DNA of 64,000 bases from Orobanche coerulescens (taxonomy: Eukaryota; Streptophyta; Magnoliopsida; Lamiales; Orobanchaceae): positions 164,897,787 to 164,961,786 of the forward strand of contig CM065805.1 of assembly GCA_033398695.1 (NCBI GenBank). The letters are read 5' to 3'. The notes beneath the pieces are model-generated. The model was not told the DNA's origin. It worked only from the letters and a program-made list of their open reading frames with translations, and made no database searches. The position numbers were made by a program, and so were the translations under genes. Every line of letters starts with the position of its first letter. Within the stretch, counting starts at the first letter, position 1. Positions 1-11,201 of this stretch are shown in pieces.

Positions 1-184
1 TAACGTGCGCTAAGGACTCAATTATTGAGCGGGACGGCTAACACATGCGCCAGCCGGGACATGGGTCCGGATAAGATTCCCGCTGATGCACCCGGACAAA
101 TTCTGAAGTCAACCATTATTAGCGCACGCTAAGGGATGCTTAGTAGCGTGCGCTAACTTGTCAATAATGCAGAATATTATAAAT
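1..184 (+). promoter_or_regulatory. E1 U3 end: dyad motifs and TATA box
   Basis: Dyads of the TAGCG-NN-CGCTA type start at 1 (variant), 120 and 144, the last two 24 bp apart. An inverted repeat with GTCCGG and CCGGAC arms lies at about 66-97. A TATA-like box tattataaat follows at 175-184, then a CT-rich tract typical of the start of a plant LTR transcript. Read as the core promoter of E1. Confidence 0.6.
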
Positions 185-972
185 GGGACATCAACCGTTT
201 TGGCTTTCATTTCTTTCGCCCTTTCTTCATCTTTGAGAGTTCAGAGAGCTGTAGTAATACTCCTATACACTTAGAACACATATTGTTAGTGTTTATACAT
301 TGGTTATCACTTGGGGATGTTCATGGAAGTGGAATAGCACCTTGGAGTGGCATACAACCAACCGGAGTTGGATTCTACCTTACGGTTCAGTGATTTTCAT
401 CATCTTAAGGTATGTTCAATCTATCTCTAGACTTAGAGTTGGATTCTAACGATTTGGATGATCATGTTAACAAGATATGGATTTTCATAGATGAATTATC
501 CAAGTATATCATGTTTGGAATAGTGAGATGAATAAGCCTTAAATACCTTGATTATAATCATCATGATTCGAATCTTAGTACACTGAATATGTGAAGAGAA
601 GCTTCTATCATTGGTAAACCGAATCTAATAGATGATTTCATAGTAATCTTGGACTAGACGTCAACATCCTTATTGTTAGATAAATCTAAAGGTTTGATCA
701 TGTAAGGATTTATCTAGTATATATAGGACGTTTATCAACTTCAGTATAATAATATGGATTGATATAGAGGTGTTGATATCAACCGTTAAGCTTTTCGAAT
801 TGTCGTATGAAGATTTGAAGTCAGAATGGAATATGGTTTTATATTGGTATGCATATCCTTGAAATCGAAGTTGTCTTTATCCGTAAAATCATTCATAAGG
901 GTGTGAACATGGTATTCATGGAAGTAACATGAATTATCACGCAAGATTTCATTGTTTCAATCATGGCAAGAA

Positions 973-997
973 CAGTTTACTGCTCAGCAGTAAACTG
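973..997. repeat. Perfect 12-bp-arm inverted repeat
   Basis: The arms CAGTTTACTGCT (973-984) and AGCAGTAAACTG (986-997) are exact reverse complements around a single C. It sits just upstream of the second E1 dyad array. It may be a hairpin or cruciform; its function is unknown. Confidence 0.85.
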
Positions 998-1008
998 CCA
1001 TGCATAGA

Positions 1009-1224
1009 TAGCGCACGCTATGATATGAATGTTAACATGCGCTATCGAGCACTAGTTAGCGTGCGCTACGTTTGGTACGTAATGTACGCTATACCATCAG
1101 ACGAGTCAGTTGGCTGGTCAGTGAAGTACTGACCATGCATCGTTAGCGTGTGCTAGGCTTTGTTGTTTGCGTGCGCTATCGGGCAGACTTAACGCACGCT
1201 ACACAGAGTACTTAGCGTGCGCTA
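1009..1224. repeat. Dyad array TAGCG-NN-CGCTA, second copy in E1
   Basis: Eight dyads or near-dyads start at about 1009, 1033, 1057, 1080, then 1144, 1167, 1190 and 1213. Spacing is 23-24 bp within each group of four and 64 bp between groups. The gap holds an inverted repeat TGGTCAGT (1115-1122) / ACTGACCA (1128-1135). This is the same architecture as the E2 promoter array, although it lies about 0.8 kb downstream of the E1 TATA box. Confidence 0.8.
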
Positions 1225-2149
1225 AGCAGTTCAGGCAGATTGTATTTTATGAACTTTTGGCCGTGAATAGAATTGTTAAACCTTTGTACGACGTGAGATA
1301 AATTCTATATCATTTCTTTTGTTAAGGTTTGGTCTCGTTACGTGATTGATTGAGGAGGACGATCTTCGAGTGTTCATTTTCGTGGAAGTATTGTTATTGT
1401 CTTCAAATCGAGGCAAGTACCTTAATTGTTTTATGTATTGTTGTTATACATATTGTCGTGCATGTATGTCGTTATTGTATGTCCACCTCGTGTTGGTCCG
1501 ATGGGATCATCGGGGGATCTATGCTAGCGTGCGCTGGATCATCGGACTGGTTTTTCTACCACGGGTTGGTCTGACGGGATCATCGTGGGTTCTAGGCAGT
1601 GAACGCTGGATCGATGGAATTACCATGTGTATGTATTGATATCATGTTGTGATTATCAGTTGTGTATGTTATGTTTGAGTTTCTCGTAGGAGAAGACTCG
1701 TTGGTATTTTGTCGTTTACGTTATTATTATTCTTCGTGAGATATGAATAATATGTTGTGGTACTTGTACTAGCATCGTTGTGCTAACCCCTTTGGGGGTG
1801 AACATTTTGTTGTGTTCAGGATCCAGGAGAGCGGGGAAACAACCACTGGAACTGTATGACGACGAGGGTGCGAGTGATGTCCCGGCCGGTTTATTTATCA
1901 TTGTTTATTCGTTATTTCAATAAGTACTCGAGTACGAAGTCATTTGGGATGGGTTTGAATTTGGTGATGTATTATTGAGTTACATTGAACAATTGTACTA
2001 TTTACGTATTGGGTCGGGCGATGTACTGTAATTCCGTTATTTCCATTCATTAGTACCTTTTTATACTTGTTCAATTCTTCAGCCTTGTAAATCCTTATGT
2101 AAAGGATTTACGGCGCTGTAATATTCCCGAATATATCGGGGGTGTTACA

Positions 2150-2906
2150 TTGTCGAATTACTATTCATTGATATTCATTGTGGTCATTCTCGTTCAGATG
2201 ACCTTATGGGTTCATATTGCGTGGCCGGGTGTGGCTGTGTGGAATTTTTAGTCGGGCACACGATGGTCATGTATTGGGTTCACCGATACATTGGACCGTG
2301 CACACGGTAACGCTTACCTCCGTGAGACTAATTAGGTACAAGGATGGGTGTGTCTGGTCATTCGTCTTGTACACTTGCACAGAACATTACGGGCGTACTA
2401 TGATACTCCTCTTCAGCGTAATTCATAACTAAGGATATTTCATAACTTCAGTTAATTCATGATTGTGTATTTTCAACCCTTGAGGATTGTTGTTACGTAT
2501 GGCCGACCCCGTTGGGGGATTTTGTTTTCAGGTCACGGCAAGGCAAAGGCACGGGAAGAGCATGTTGACGGCGACGAGTCCCAGTGATACTAGTAGGGGG
2601 CCCCAGTCATTCCGTTCATTTCAGTCATTTCAGTCATTTCAGTTATTCCGTCATTTGTATTTTCCGCTGCAAATTCCGTTTGAGATGTTTAATTGTTCAG
2701 GGTGGTGTGTTTTATCTCCATATAAAATATACTAGTATTCGGTTTAGTCCTGGTGTGTTGTACTTAGACTCCTCATCGGAGTACTTGGTAATATAATGTG
2801 GTTCGGTACTACAATTATATTATTTAATTCATCCTTTTCACTTGCCTGGTGGGTCCTAGTCGGGGATTCACGGCACTGTAATATCCGCTTAGTTTGGGGT
2901 GTTACA
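2150..2906 (+). repeat. E2 5' LTR, 3' portion
   Basis: It matches 9843-10599 with about 2 percent differences. It ends ...ggggtgttaca at 2906. The CCCC-GTT-GGGG hairpin lies at about 2503-2517. Downstream are short tandem cattt(c/t)agt repeats at 2612-2655. Its 5' part was displaced by E1. Confidence 0.9.
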
Positions 2907-2910
2907 GAGT

Positions 2911-2922
2911 TGGTATCGGAGC
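2911..2922 (+). other. E2 primer-binding site (initiator Met tRNA type)
   Basis: tggtatcggagc lies 4 bp after the LTR end. The usual plant gypsy/copia form is tggtatcagagc, so one base differs (A to G). Confidence 0.85.
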
Positions 2923-3400
2923 GTGGTTTTGAATACTACCCTCCAAATCATGTCTCATTTGAAATCATCGTCATCGGACTAGTATCATTGGACTTTCGCG
3001 TCACGTGTGACCTGTGCAAATGCCGAGCCAATCAGACCAAGAACTGTAAGATTTCTTATGCCATGGTATAATTTCTGGCAATAATCATTCATTCATAATT
3101 CATCAGTTAACAATCCTCAATCATCATTGTCATTTTGACCAGGACGGTCAGGTTAACTCGTTAATAACTCAATTCATTTCATTGTTCAGTTGTTGATCAG
3201 GCAGATCGAATCATAAATCATGTTAACTTGTTCAAGATAATCATTTCAGTAATTTCATCAGATAATCATGTCACGTCAGTTAATCATTCATGTAATCACC
3301 GTGATAGAGCGCGTATGCTCATTTTCATCATCTCATGTCATAATCATAACGTGTTATTCATGCGGGAAATATAATCATCATGTGACTTTCCTACTTCAGT
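2923..3400 (+). other. E2 untranslated leader
   Basis: About 480 bp between the primer site and the gag ATG. It is rich in tcat/aatcat repeats and has no open frame of note. Confidence 0.7.
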
Positions 3401-4720
3401 ATGGAGAGGGCAAGAAGAGGACGTGGAGGACGAGGCCGTGGAGCGGGCCGAATCCCGAGAGCTCGTGTGAATACACGTGCAAATGCGAGAAATAATGCTA
3501 ATTCATCGAGCAGCGACGCTGCCACTCATTCGCCTGGACGCGATCATTCACTATCGGGGAGTCGTACCCGGGACACGGCTCAGTCAGAAGGTGTTCGGGT
3601 TGACCCACTCGCTTTTATGCAGGGCATGATGGCCCAAATGATGCAGATGGCACAACTTATGGAGACGATGCATAACTCCGTCAATCAGAATCAACAGGCT
3701 CCTCCGCCGCCACCTCAGAGGCAAGAGAGGAATGTGAGAAATATCATCGGCGACATCTCTCGCCAGAGGCCACCTACTTTCGAGGGCTCGTCTGAGCCGG
3801 CGGATATCATTCATTGGCTCGAGCATTTCGAGAAGTTGTTTGCTATGGTAGAGTGTCCCGAAGGACACAAAGTTTCTGTTGCGGCTTACTACCTGGGTAA
3901 GAGCACACATTCTTGGTGGTTGTCGTTGAAGCCCACCGAAGGATCATGTACTTGGGATCAGTTCAAGACTCTCATGATGGAGAGGTATTATCCGGCAACG
4001 CTCAGAGAGGCCAAGCTGTCAGAATTACTCACCCCCGACCCCTCAGCAGACGAGGATGTTCTCGCCATTGCCGAGAAATTTTAGGAACTTCTTCCATTCG
4101 CCTCATCTATCATTCATTCCGAGGCAGATAAGATTAAGTATTTCAGCAAGAGCCTGAAACCCCGTATGAGACTGCAGTTGCTTAATCATAATTGCACCAC
4201 GTTGGCCGAATTCATCGAGAAAGCTCTCACCTATGAGCTTACTGCTAAAGAGATTGCTAAGCAGCAACCTTCGTCTGCTAGCAAGAAATCGAAGAATCAT
4301 AATCAGTCTGAAGGCGGTCAGACAACCTTCAAGAAACCCTGTGTGGGCTCTGCTTTTTCTGAGCGACCTCCTGTGTCGTCTAAACCCGCAGAATCTCAGT
4401 CTCGAGCGGCCAGTTCGGCCATCACCTGTTTTAACTGTGGTGATCTTGGTCATCTCAGTACCAAGTGTCCAAGACAGACTATCACATGTCATAATTGTGG
4501 GATTGCTGGGCATAAGGCCCGTTTTTGCCGTAGGGACTCCAAACCTACTCAGACGTCATCTCAGGCCCCTAAGCAGTCAGCCGTTCAGAATCAGGCCACT
4601 CAATCAGCGTCGTTTAAAACGATAAGAGCAACTAAAGGTGGAGCCTATAGCCAGCAAATGGGAGCATCCGGTGCCGGGACCAGCAAGCCCCGGATTTATG
4701 AGATGAAGAAGACCGATGAT
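3401..4720 (+). pseudogene. E2 gag (capsid-nucleocapsid), broken
   Basis: Gag packages the element RNA into virus-like particles in the cytoplasm. The frame opens with an ATG followed by an Arg/Gly-rich N-terminus (RARRGRGGRGRG). It then has the retrotransposon capsid region, with RPPTFEGSSEPADIIHWL and FKTLMMERYYPATLREAK (residues about 120-210). Two zinc knuckles of CX2CX4HX4C form follow at about 4427-4471 and 4487-4528 (CFNCGDLGHLSTKC and CHNCGIAGHKARFC). One in-frame TAG at 4082-4084 splits the frame; a CAG-to-TAG change would explain it. Protease follows in the same frame, as expected for a chromovirus with one gag-pol ORF. Confidence 0.9.
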
Positions 4721-5220
4721 CGAGTGGCCCGAATGATCTCAGGTACACTCGATATTCTATCTCAACCTGTGTGTACCCTTTTTGATACTGGTGCATCGCA
4801 TTCATTCATTTCCGAGTCATGTTTGAGTAGACTACGTCTGGGTAGTGCTACTAGTTGTGAGCCTTATGTCATTGGCCTACCTGATGGTAGACGAATTATC
4901 GTGTCGTGAGATTCGAGATTGTCGATTGATTTCATGGTCGTGTATGGCCGGACCTAATCGTAGTAGATTTGCCGAGGGCGACCTCATTTTGGGTATTGAT
5001 TGGATGGATCGTCATGATGCCATCATTAGTGTCCGTAGCGTATGATCACTATCATTTGGACGATGGGGTTGAATGTGTGTTTGAGGAGGTAATCCTACAT
5101 TACAGTAAGGTCATTAATTTGATGAAAGCGGTGAAATTACTCAATCAGGGGTGTGTTGGTTATTGGTGCTATATAACCAAAACCGAAATCATCGATAATG
5201 TTGACGGATATTAGGTAGTG
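4721..5220 (+). pseudogene. E2 aspartic protease, broken
   Basis: The retroviral-type protease matures the Gag-Pol polyprotein. The catalytic motif DTGASHSFIS is encoded at about 4781-4810, in frame with gag. The gag-protease frame stops at TGA 4907-4909. Later motifs, including LILGIDWMDRHDAIISV (about 4985-5035), lie in another frame, so there is at least one frameshift. The segment from 5040 to 5220 is further degraded and links to the RT. Confidence 0.85.
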
Positions 5221-6753
5221 AGGGAATATGCCGATGTTTTTCAGACGAGTTACAGTTTGCCTCCACGGAGGATGTGGAATTCACGATTGAGTTGGAGCAC
5301 AATCGTCCCGATATCGAAGGCACCGTGCGGATGGCCCCACCAAATGCAGAATTAAAGAACCAACTTGAGGAGTTGTTCGAGAAGGGTTATATTCGACCGA
5401 GTGCGTCCCAGTAGAGCACCGATGTTATTTGTCAAGAAGAAGGATGGCTCTTTTCGCTTGTGTATCGATTATCGGGAGTTGAACAGGGTGACAATCAAGA
5501 ATAAGTATCCCTTACCCCGTATCGATGATCTTTTGGATCAACTTCAGGGAGCTTCAGTATTTTCCAAGATCGACTTAAGATCTAGATATCATCAGTTGCG
5601 GATTCGAGAGTTGGATATCGCGAGGACGGCGTTTCGAACACGCTATGGTCATTATGAGTTTGTGGTTATGCCGTTTGGATTAACTAATGCACCTGCGGTA
5701 TTCATGGAGTTAATGAATCGGGTTTTTATCGACTTTTTGGATCAGTTTGTTGTTGTCTTCATCGATGACATTTTGATATATTCTCGTGACCGAGAGGAAC
5801 AAGAGTTTCACCTTCATCAAGTGCTCGACGTGTTGAGACGAGAACAACTTTATGGGAAGTTTTCTAAATGTGAGTTCTGGATGTCCGAAGTGACGTTTCT
5901 CGGACACGTAATTTCATCAGATGGAGTTCGTGTCGACCCTCAGAAGACGGAGGCTATCCGAGATTGGCTACCTCCAAAGAATGTTAAGGAAATTCAAAGT
6001 TTCCTCGGATTAGCGGGTTATTATCGGCGATTTGTGGAGGGATTTTCTAAAATCGCTCAACCCATGACGAACCTTTTACGGAAGGATAAGAAATACACGT
6101 GGTCTGACGCGTGTCAACAGTGTTTTGAAGAACTCAAGAGCCGGTTAATGTCAGCACCTGTACTTTCCTTGCCGCGGGGGACGGAAGGGTTTGTGGTCTA
6201 TAGTGATGCGTCCGGACAGGGTCTCGGATGTGTACTCATGCAGAATGGAAAGGTTATTGCCTATGCTTCACGGCAATTGAGACCTTACGAGGTTAATTAT
6301 CCGACCCACGACCTGGAGCTAGCAGCCGTGGTGTTCGCTTTGAAGATATGGCGTCATTATCTTTATGGCGTTACCTGTCAGATATTCACCGATCATAAGA
6401 GTTTAAAGTATATATTTACTCAGAAGGAGTTAAATATGCGACAGAGACGGTGGTTGGAATTAATCAAAGATTATGATATCGAGATCCTTTACCACCCGGG
6501 CAAGGCGAACGTTGTCGCCGACGCCTTGAGTCGTAAGTCCGTTCAGGAGCAGATGCTTGCTCGTTTAACGGTTCAGAAGGAGCTTCAACAGGAATTCCTT
6601 AGACCCGGGATCGAGGTCTGGCTTCAGCGAGTTCAGGGACAACTTTATATGTTAGAAATTTCATCGTCACTCGAGGAGGCAATCCGAGAGAATCAGAGTT
6701 CAGACCCTTCATTGTTGCGCATCCGTGAGGATGTGACTCGAGAAAGCCCCTGA
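5221..6753 (+). pseudogene. E2 reverse transcriptase-RNase H
   Basis: This is the polymerase and RNase H that copy the RNA into cDNA. The region before about 5400 encodes the RT N-terminus in another frame ([24 protein letters not shown]), so a frameshift separates it from the long open frame ending at 6753. Within that frame are [22 protein letters not shown], the catalytic FIDDILIYS box (5758-5784), [10 protein letters not shown], and the connection to RNase H with [35 protein letters not shown] and [14 protein letters not shown]. All the acidic residues of both active sites that I can check are present. The stop at 6751-6753 (TGA) sits where the polyprotein should continue, and a CGA-to-TGA change would explain it. 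This is the best preserved coding segment of E2. Confidence 0.95.
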
Positions 6754-8089
6754 TTTGTGGTCCACGAGGATGGACTTTTGCGGTTTAAGAATCGGTTGTG
6801 CGTCCGTGAATGACGAGTTGAAAACTCGATTTTGAAAGAAGCTCATGCTACCCCTTATTTTGTTCATCCGGTCTAGCAAGATGTACAAGGACTTGAAACA
6901 AAATTCTTGGTGGAGTAATATGAGCGAAGTCGCGAGAATTTGTTTGAGATGCTTAACACATCAACAAGTTAAGATTGAACATCGGCGGCCGTGGGTATCT
7001 TTGAAACCTCTTCCTATTCCCGAATGGAAGTGGGAAGACATTTCTATGGATTTCATCACGAGTTTGCTGACGAGTCGTCGTGGAATGAATACGATCTGGG
7101 TGATCGTGGACCGCTTAACTAAATCAGCTCATTTCCTTGAGATCAAGTAGACATGGGGTCCCAAGAGACTTGCTCAACTGTTCATCAAAGAGATAGTGAG
7201 ACTTCACGGTACTCCTAAAAGTATCGTTTCCGATCGTGACGGACGGTTTGTGTCTCATTTTTGGAAATCAGTTCATCGTGCTATGGGAACTCAGCTTAAT
7301 CTCAGTACCGCTTTTCATCCTCAGTCCGACGGGCAATCAGAGAGGACTATTCAGACATTAGAGGACATGTTGAGGGCATGCGTTCTCGATTGGAAAGGCG
7401 ATTGGGAAGCCTAACTACCATTGATCGACTTCACGTATAATAATAGTTGGCATGCTTCGATTAAGATGGCACCTTACGAGGCCTTGTATGGTCGTCGTTG
7501 TCGATCTCCGTTGTGTTGGGACGACCTATCAGAATCAATCGGCACCGAGCCCGATATGCTTATAGCCGCCCGTGAGAAGGTAGCTTTGATCAGGAGTCAT
7601 TTGCTGACCGCTCAGAGTCGACATAAATCATATGCAGATAACCGTCGCCGACCATTAGAGTTCGAGGCTGGTGACCATGTGTTGGTCAAGGTATCCCCGA
7701 GTCGTGGTATCTTCCGTTTTGGGAAGAGGGGAAAGTTGAGTCCGAGATTCATTGGACCGTTCGAGATTTTGGATCGAGTAGGCGAGTTAGCTTATCGATT
7801 GGCTTTACCTCCGGCGTTGAGCTGAATTCATAATGTGTTTCACGTCTCTCAGTTGCGGAAGTATGTTGCCGACCCGAGTCACATACTTCAGTTCGACGAA
7901 ATCGAGATCGCCGACGATCATTCATATGAGGAGCGTCCTATACGAGATTTAGAGCGGCGAATCAAATAGTTGAGGAATAAGACGATTCCTTTGGTTAAAA
8001 TTCAGTGGTCTAGACACGTAGTCGAAGAGGCTACTTGGGAAACCGAGGATAGTATGCGGGAGAGTTATCCCGAGTTGTTTGACCCTTAG
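6754..8089 (+). pseudogene. E2 integrase with C-terminal chromodomain, broken
   Basis: Integrase inserts cDNA into the genome, and the chromodomain is thought to steer it to marked chromatin. One or more frameshifts near 6800-6880 separate it from RT. From 6845 a single frame runs to 8089. It has the degraded zinc finger (CLRCLTHQQVKIEH), then the DDE core: SMDFITSL, IVSDRDGRFVSHFW, and the Glu of SDGQSERTIQ. A GPF/Y module follows (SPRFIGPFEILDRVGELAYRLALPP). A chromodomain-like tail (residues ERRIK..LRNKTIPLVKIQW, EEATWETEDSM) ends just before the polypurine tract. Four in-frame stops lie at 7148 (TAG), 7412 (TAA), 7823 (TGA) and 7967 (TAG). Confidence 0.92.
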
Positions 8090-8110
8090 TTTCGGGGACG
8101 AAACTCTTTT

Positions 8111-8122
8111 AAGGGGGGTGTA
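8111..8122 (+). other. E2 polypurine tract
   Basis: aaggggggtg and two further bases precede the 3' LTR start tgtaatacccgg. It primes plus-strand DNA synthesis. It lies about 20 bp after the pol stop. Confidence 0.85.
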
Positions 8123-10599
8123 TGTAATACCCGGTTGTAATTCAGTTATTATCATTCAGTATTTATCATTCAGTAATTGCCATTCAGTAATTTCACTCAT
8201 TAATGATCATTTGTCACTCATATTCAATCATGGTATTCATCATTCAGAGTAATTTTATCGTGTATCAATCGTCATTCATCACTAATCTAATTGGAGTTTC
8301 GTGCCGTGTTTATCATCGTTGTCATTTTCGTTGTGGGCTGTGCGTGAGGAGTAGCGCATGCTACGTACTCTTTTTAGCGTACGCTAATTGAGTACAGGTA
8401 GCGCACGCTACCACTTAGCATTAGCGCACGCTAATGTTACCCTGGCTGCAGTCCAGAAGGTACTGGACTGCAGGTGAGTTATTAGTAGCGCACGCTACGA
8501 GTGGTAAGTAGCGCGCGCTAGTGGGTTGTAGTAGCGCACGCTAAATATGTGGAGTAGCGCTCGATAAGGACGGATCAGGTTGAGTCCAGTGGCTACTGGA
8601 CTGCACTGGATTAATTCATAGCGCACGCTATGAGTGATATTTAGCGTACGCAAGCGGTGTAGTAGCGTACGCTACTTGTTGGTTGTAGCGCACGCTACCA
8701 AAGTCAGATCAGAGGACAGACAGTTTCTGGATTCCAGTACTAGGCATCACATAATTCGTTAGCGCACGCTAACAATGGGTTTTAACGTACGCTAGTGGTA
8801 TGGCCGTAGCGCACGCTACAAAAAGGTACGTAGCGCGCGCTACCGTGTTCGGACAGTGGGTACTGGACTACCCAAATTACCCATTAGTGCACGCTACGCA
8901 CAAGGGCTAGCGCACGCTAACCTGGATTGGCTATATATTGGACAGTTAGCCTGAGTTCGTCATTTTATCATTCTTTCTCATTCCTTCATCGGTTTTGGGC
9001 GATTTCGGACATTTTGGAGAGTTCTCTTCGAGTTTCTATCATCCATCATCATCTTCAAGACTTTGAATTGTATTATCATCACTTCATCATCTCCTTGACA
9101 TCGAATCAAAGGTATTAATCTCTTGGATCTAGAATTTCGAATTTTTGGGTTTTTCCTTCCGTTTTCTTCGTGTAAGCTTGGATTATCATTGGAATATGTT
9201 AGATATGAATTATCTACCGTGGATAAATATATTCTTATGGATTTAATGGCTATTTTCGGAATTATTTCAAGAACCCTTGGGGTTGACTTCGGTTAATTGG
9301 GGATTTTCCGATTGATGTTGTTGTAATCTTGAATTATGGATTCCTATTGGATTAATGATATCATTAGAAGTGTTTTGATGGTTTGAAATACTCATTTTGG
9401 TGTTGGTTTCGATATATTCGGGATTGGATATTTTCGAAGTCGTGTGGTTGGTTACGTATTCGTTAGAATGCCCCTATGAGTTTGATTATCGTTGTTTCGA
9501 CCTTTGGGTTAGTCGCATTTTGTTGCTTGATACGTGTATTGAACGGTTGTTGGTAATTATTGTTATTCAAGGTTGTTCGAGCGACCGATATCTCGATTAG
9601 GACGTTGTTCGTGGAAGGACTTTGTCATCGGTATTGTGTAAGTTGATTCTTACTCGGTTAAAAGGATACTCATTCCTTTTGTTGTTCATTGCTCATAATC
9701 ATAACTTGTTCATCATGGTATTAATCATATTGAGACTTGTAATTGTCGAATAATCATTTCATTCACGAGGAACGACGGTTCCAAATCATTTCATTGGGTT
9801 ATCAATCACGTCACTATTATTTTCATCTCGGTGAGTCATCTTGGCCTTGTCGAATTACTATTCATTGATATTCATTGTGGTCATTCTCGTTCATATGACC
9901 TTCTGGGTTCATATTGCGTGGCCGGGTGTGGCTGTGTGGAATTTTTAGTCGGGCACACGATGGTCATGTATTGGGTTCACCGATACATTGGACCGTGCAC
10001 AGTGCAGCTTACCTCCGTGAGACTAATTAGGTACAAGGACGGGTGTGTCCGGTCATTCGTCTTGTACACTTGCACAGAACATTACGGGCGTACTATGATA
10101 CTCCTCTTCAGCGTAATTCATAACTAAAGATATTTCATAACTTCAGTTAATTCATGATTGTGTATTTTCAACCCTTGAGGATTGTTGTTACGTATGGCGG
10201 CCCGTTGGGGGATTTTGTTTTCAGGTCACGGCAAGGCAAAGGCACGGGAAGAGCATGTTGACGGCGACGAGTCCCAGTGATACTAGTAGGGGCCCCCAAT
10301 CATTCCGTTCATTTCAGTCATTTCAGTCATTTCAGTTATTCCGTCATTTGTATTTTCCGCTGCAAATTCCGTTTGAGATGTTTAATTGTTCAGGGTGGTG
10401 TATTTTATCTCCATATAAAATATACTAGTATTCGGTTTAGTCCTGGTGTGTTGTACTTAGACTCCTCATTGGAGTACTTGGTAATATAATGTGGTTCGGT
10501 ACTACAATTATATTATTTAATTCATCCTTTTCACTTGCCTGGTGGGTCCCAGTCGGGGATTCACGGCACTGTAATATCCGCCTAGTTTGGGGTGTTACA
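8123..10599 (+). repeat. E2 3' LTR (2477 bp, complete)
   Basis: It starts tgtaatac and ends gtgttaca, a near-perfect terminal inverted repeat. U3 contains the dyad array (8352-8919) and a TATA box. The R-U5 region has the CCCC-loop-GGGG hairpin near 10195-10211. The last 757 bp match the 5' LTR remnant. Confidence 0.92.
8352..8940 (+). promoter_or_regulatory. E2 promoter: 18-dyad higher-order array plus TATA box
   Basis: Dyads TAGCG-NN-CGCTA (some degenerate) start at about 8352, 8375, 8399, 8422 / 8486, 8509, 8532, 8555 / 8619, 8642, 8663, 8686 / 8760, 8783, 8807, 8831 / 8885, 8908. Spacing within groups is 21-24 bp, mostly 23. The gaps between groups of four hold inverted repeats, the best being CTGCAGTCCAG (8446-8456) / CTGGACTGCAG (8463-8473). 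The next is GTCCAGT (8584-8590) / ACTGGAC (8595-8601). The TATA box ctatatatt (8931-8939) follows the last dyad start by 23-24 bp. Confidence 0.85.
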
Positions 10600-11201
10600 G
10601 CTTAGCACGCGCAGCCTTCCGGCCGTAGCGTGCGCTACGCCAGTTCCTGCCGCACCCGTTCGACCGGTGCCCGCAATCGTCCGGCGATCCATAGCCGTCG
10701 GCGGTGCTCGAACACCAGGGCTCGACGACTCGATTTCCGAAAATGCACGGAACGAACACGACGAAAAGTTCGCGGACGACATCAACGACCCGAAATGAAA
10801 ACATAATGCAATAATTAATTATACGCGACCAAGGAACGGGTCGAGACAACAATTACAGATACGGATACCCATAACTTTGGGTAAATTACAAAATGGCCCA
10901 AAACGCCCGAAAATCACGATACGTGATCGAATAACCAAACCGAAGTTCACAACACGTCTAAAAAAGTTAAACGGACTTACGGGAAACTCAAAGCGGCCGC
11001 GAGATTCGCAAGAATCGAACTCAAGTGCGGAAAAGTCGCTAAAAAGCACGGAACTCAACAAACGACATCGAAACGAACTCGGATGTCAAAAGTGTAGAAT
11101 TAATCATTCCCAGAATGACGAAACGGTCATGAGCGAGTCGTCAAAACAGACTTCCGCCGAAAAAAAAGAAATTACCGAAAATAGAAATTACGGGTATTAC
11201 A
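10600..11201 (-). repeat. E4 3' LTR, 5' fragment
   Basis: It matches 24387-24991 of the E4 5' LTR. Its plus-strand end is cgggtattaca, the reverse complement of an LTR start. It begins in the middle of a dyad motif, cut by the E2 insertion. Confidence 0.88.

Larger units (their letters stand above)
1..2149 (+). mobile_element. E1: LTR (3' part) inserted in the E2 5' LTR
   Basis: This is LTR sequence without coding capacity. It ends in gggggtgttaca, the same terminus as the other gypsy LTRs here, at 2149. The next bases, ttgtcgaattac, are the middle of the E2 LTR: the intact E2 copy reads ggccttgtcgaattac near 9844. E1 therefore sits inside the E2 5' LTR, with a predicted target duplication TTGTC whose left copy is outside the window. 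No primer site follows, so it is a solo LTR or a 3' LTR. It holds a dyad array and TATA box at the left edge, a second dyad array at 1009-1224, and the paired hairpin tagca..tgctaaccccTTTggggg near 1770-1802. The start is not visible. Confidence 0.8.
2150..10599 (+). mobile_element. E2: Ty3/gypsy chromovirus, Tekay-like, nearly full length
   Basis: The element has a 5' LTR remnant, an initiator-Met-type primer site, gag, protease, RT-RNase H, integrase with chromodomain, a polypurine tract and an intact 3' LTR. The domain order and chromodomain place it among chromoviruses, and LTRs of about 2.5 kb fit the Tekay/Del clade. Over 757 comparable bases the LTR copies differ at about 15 sites, mostly C/T transitions, so the insertion is fairly young. 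Coding is nonetheless broken by at least seven in-frame stops and several frameshifts. It is inserted in the E4 3' LTR, and the bases after it are gctta. The 5' LTR is cut by E1. Confidence 0.92.

Noticed and set aside
3584..3910. Minus-strand frame opposite E2 gag
   Set aside because: Antisense shadow of gag; no introns or domain as in the E7 antisense ORF.
8352..8919. CRISPR-like array from regular 23-bp spacing
   Set aside because: Repeats are 12-bp dyads with short variable gaps inside a plant LTR promoter; no cas genes and a eukaryotic context.
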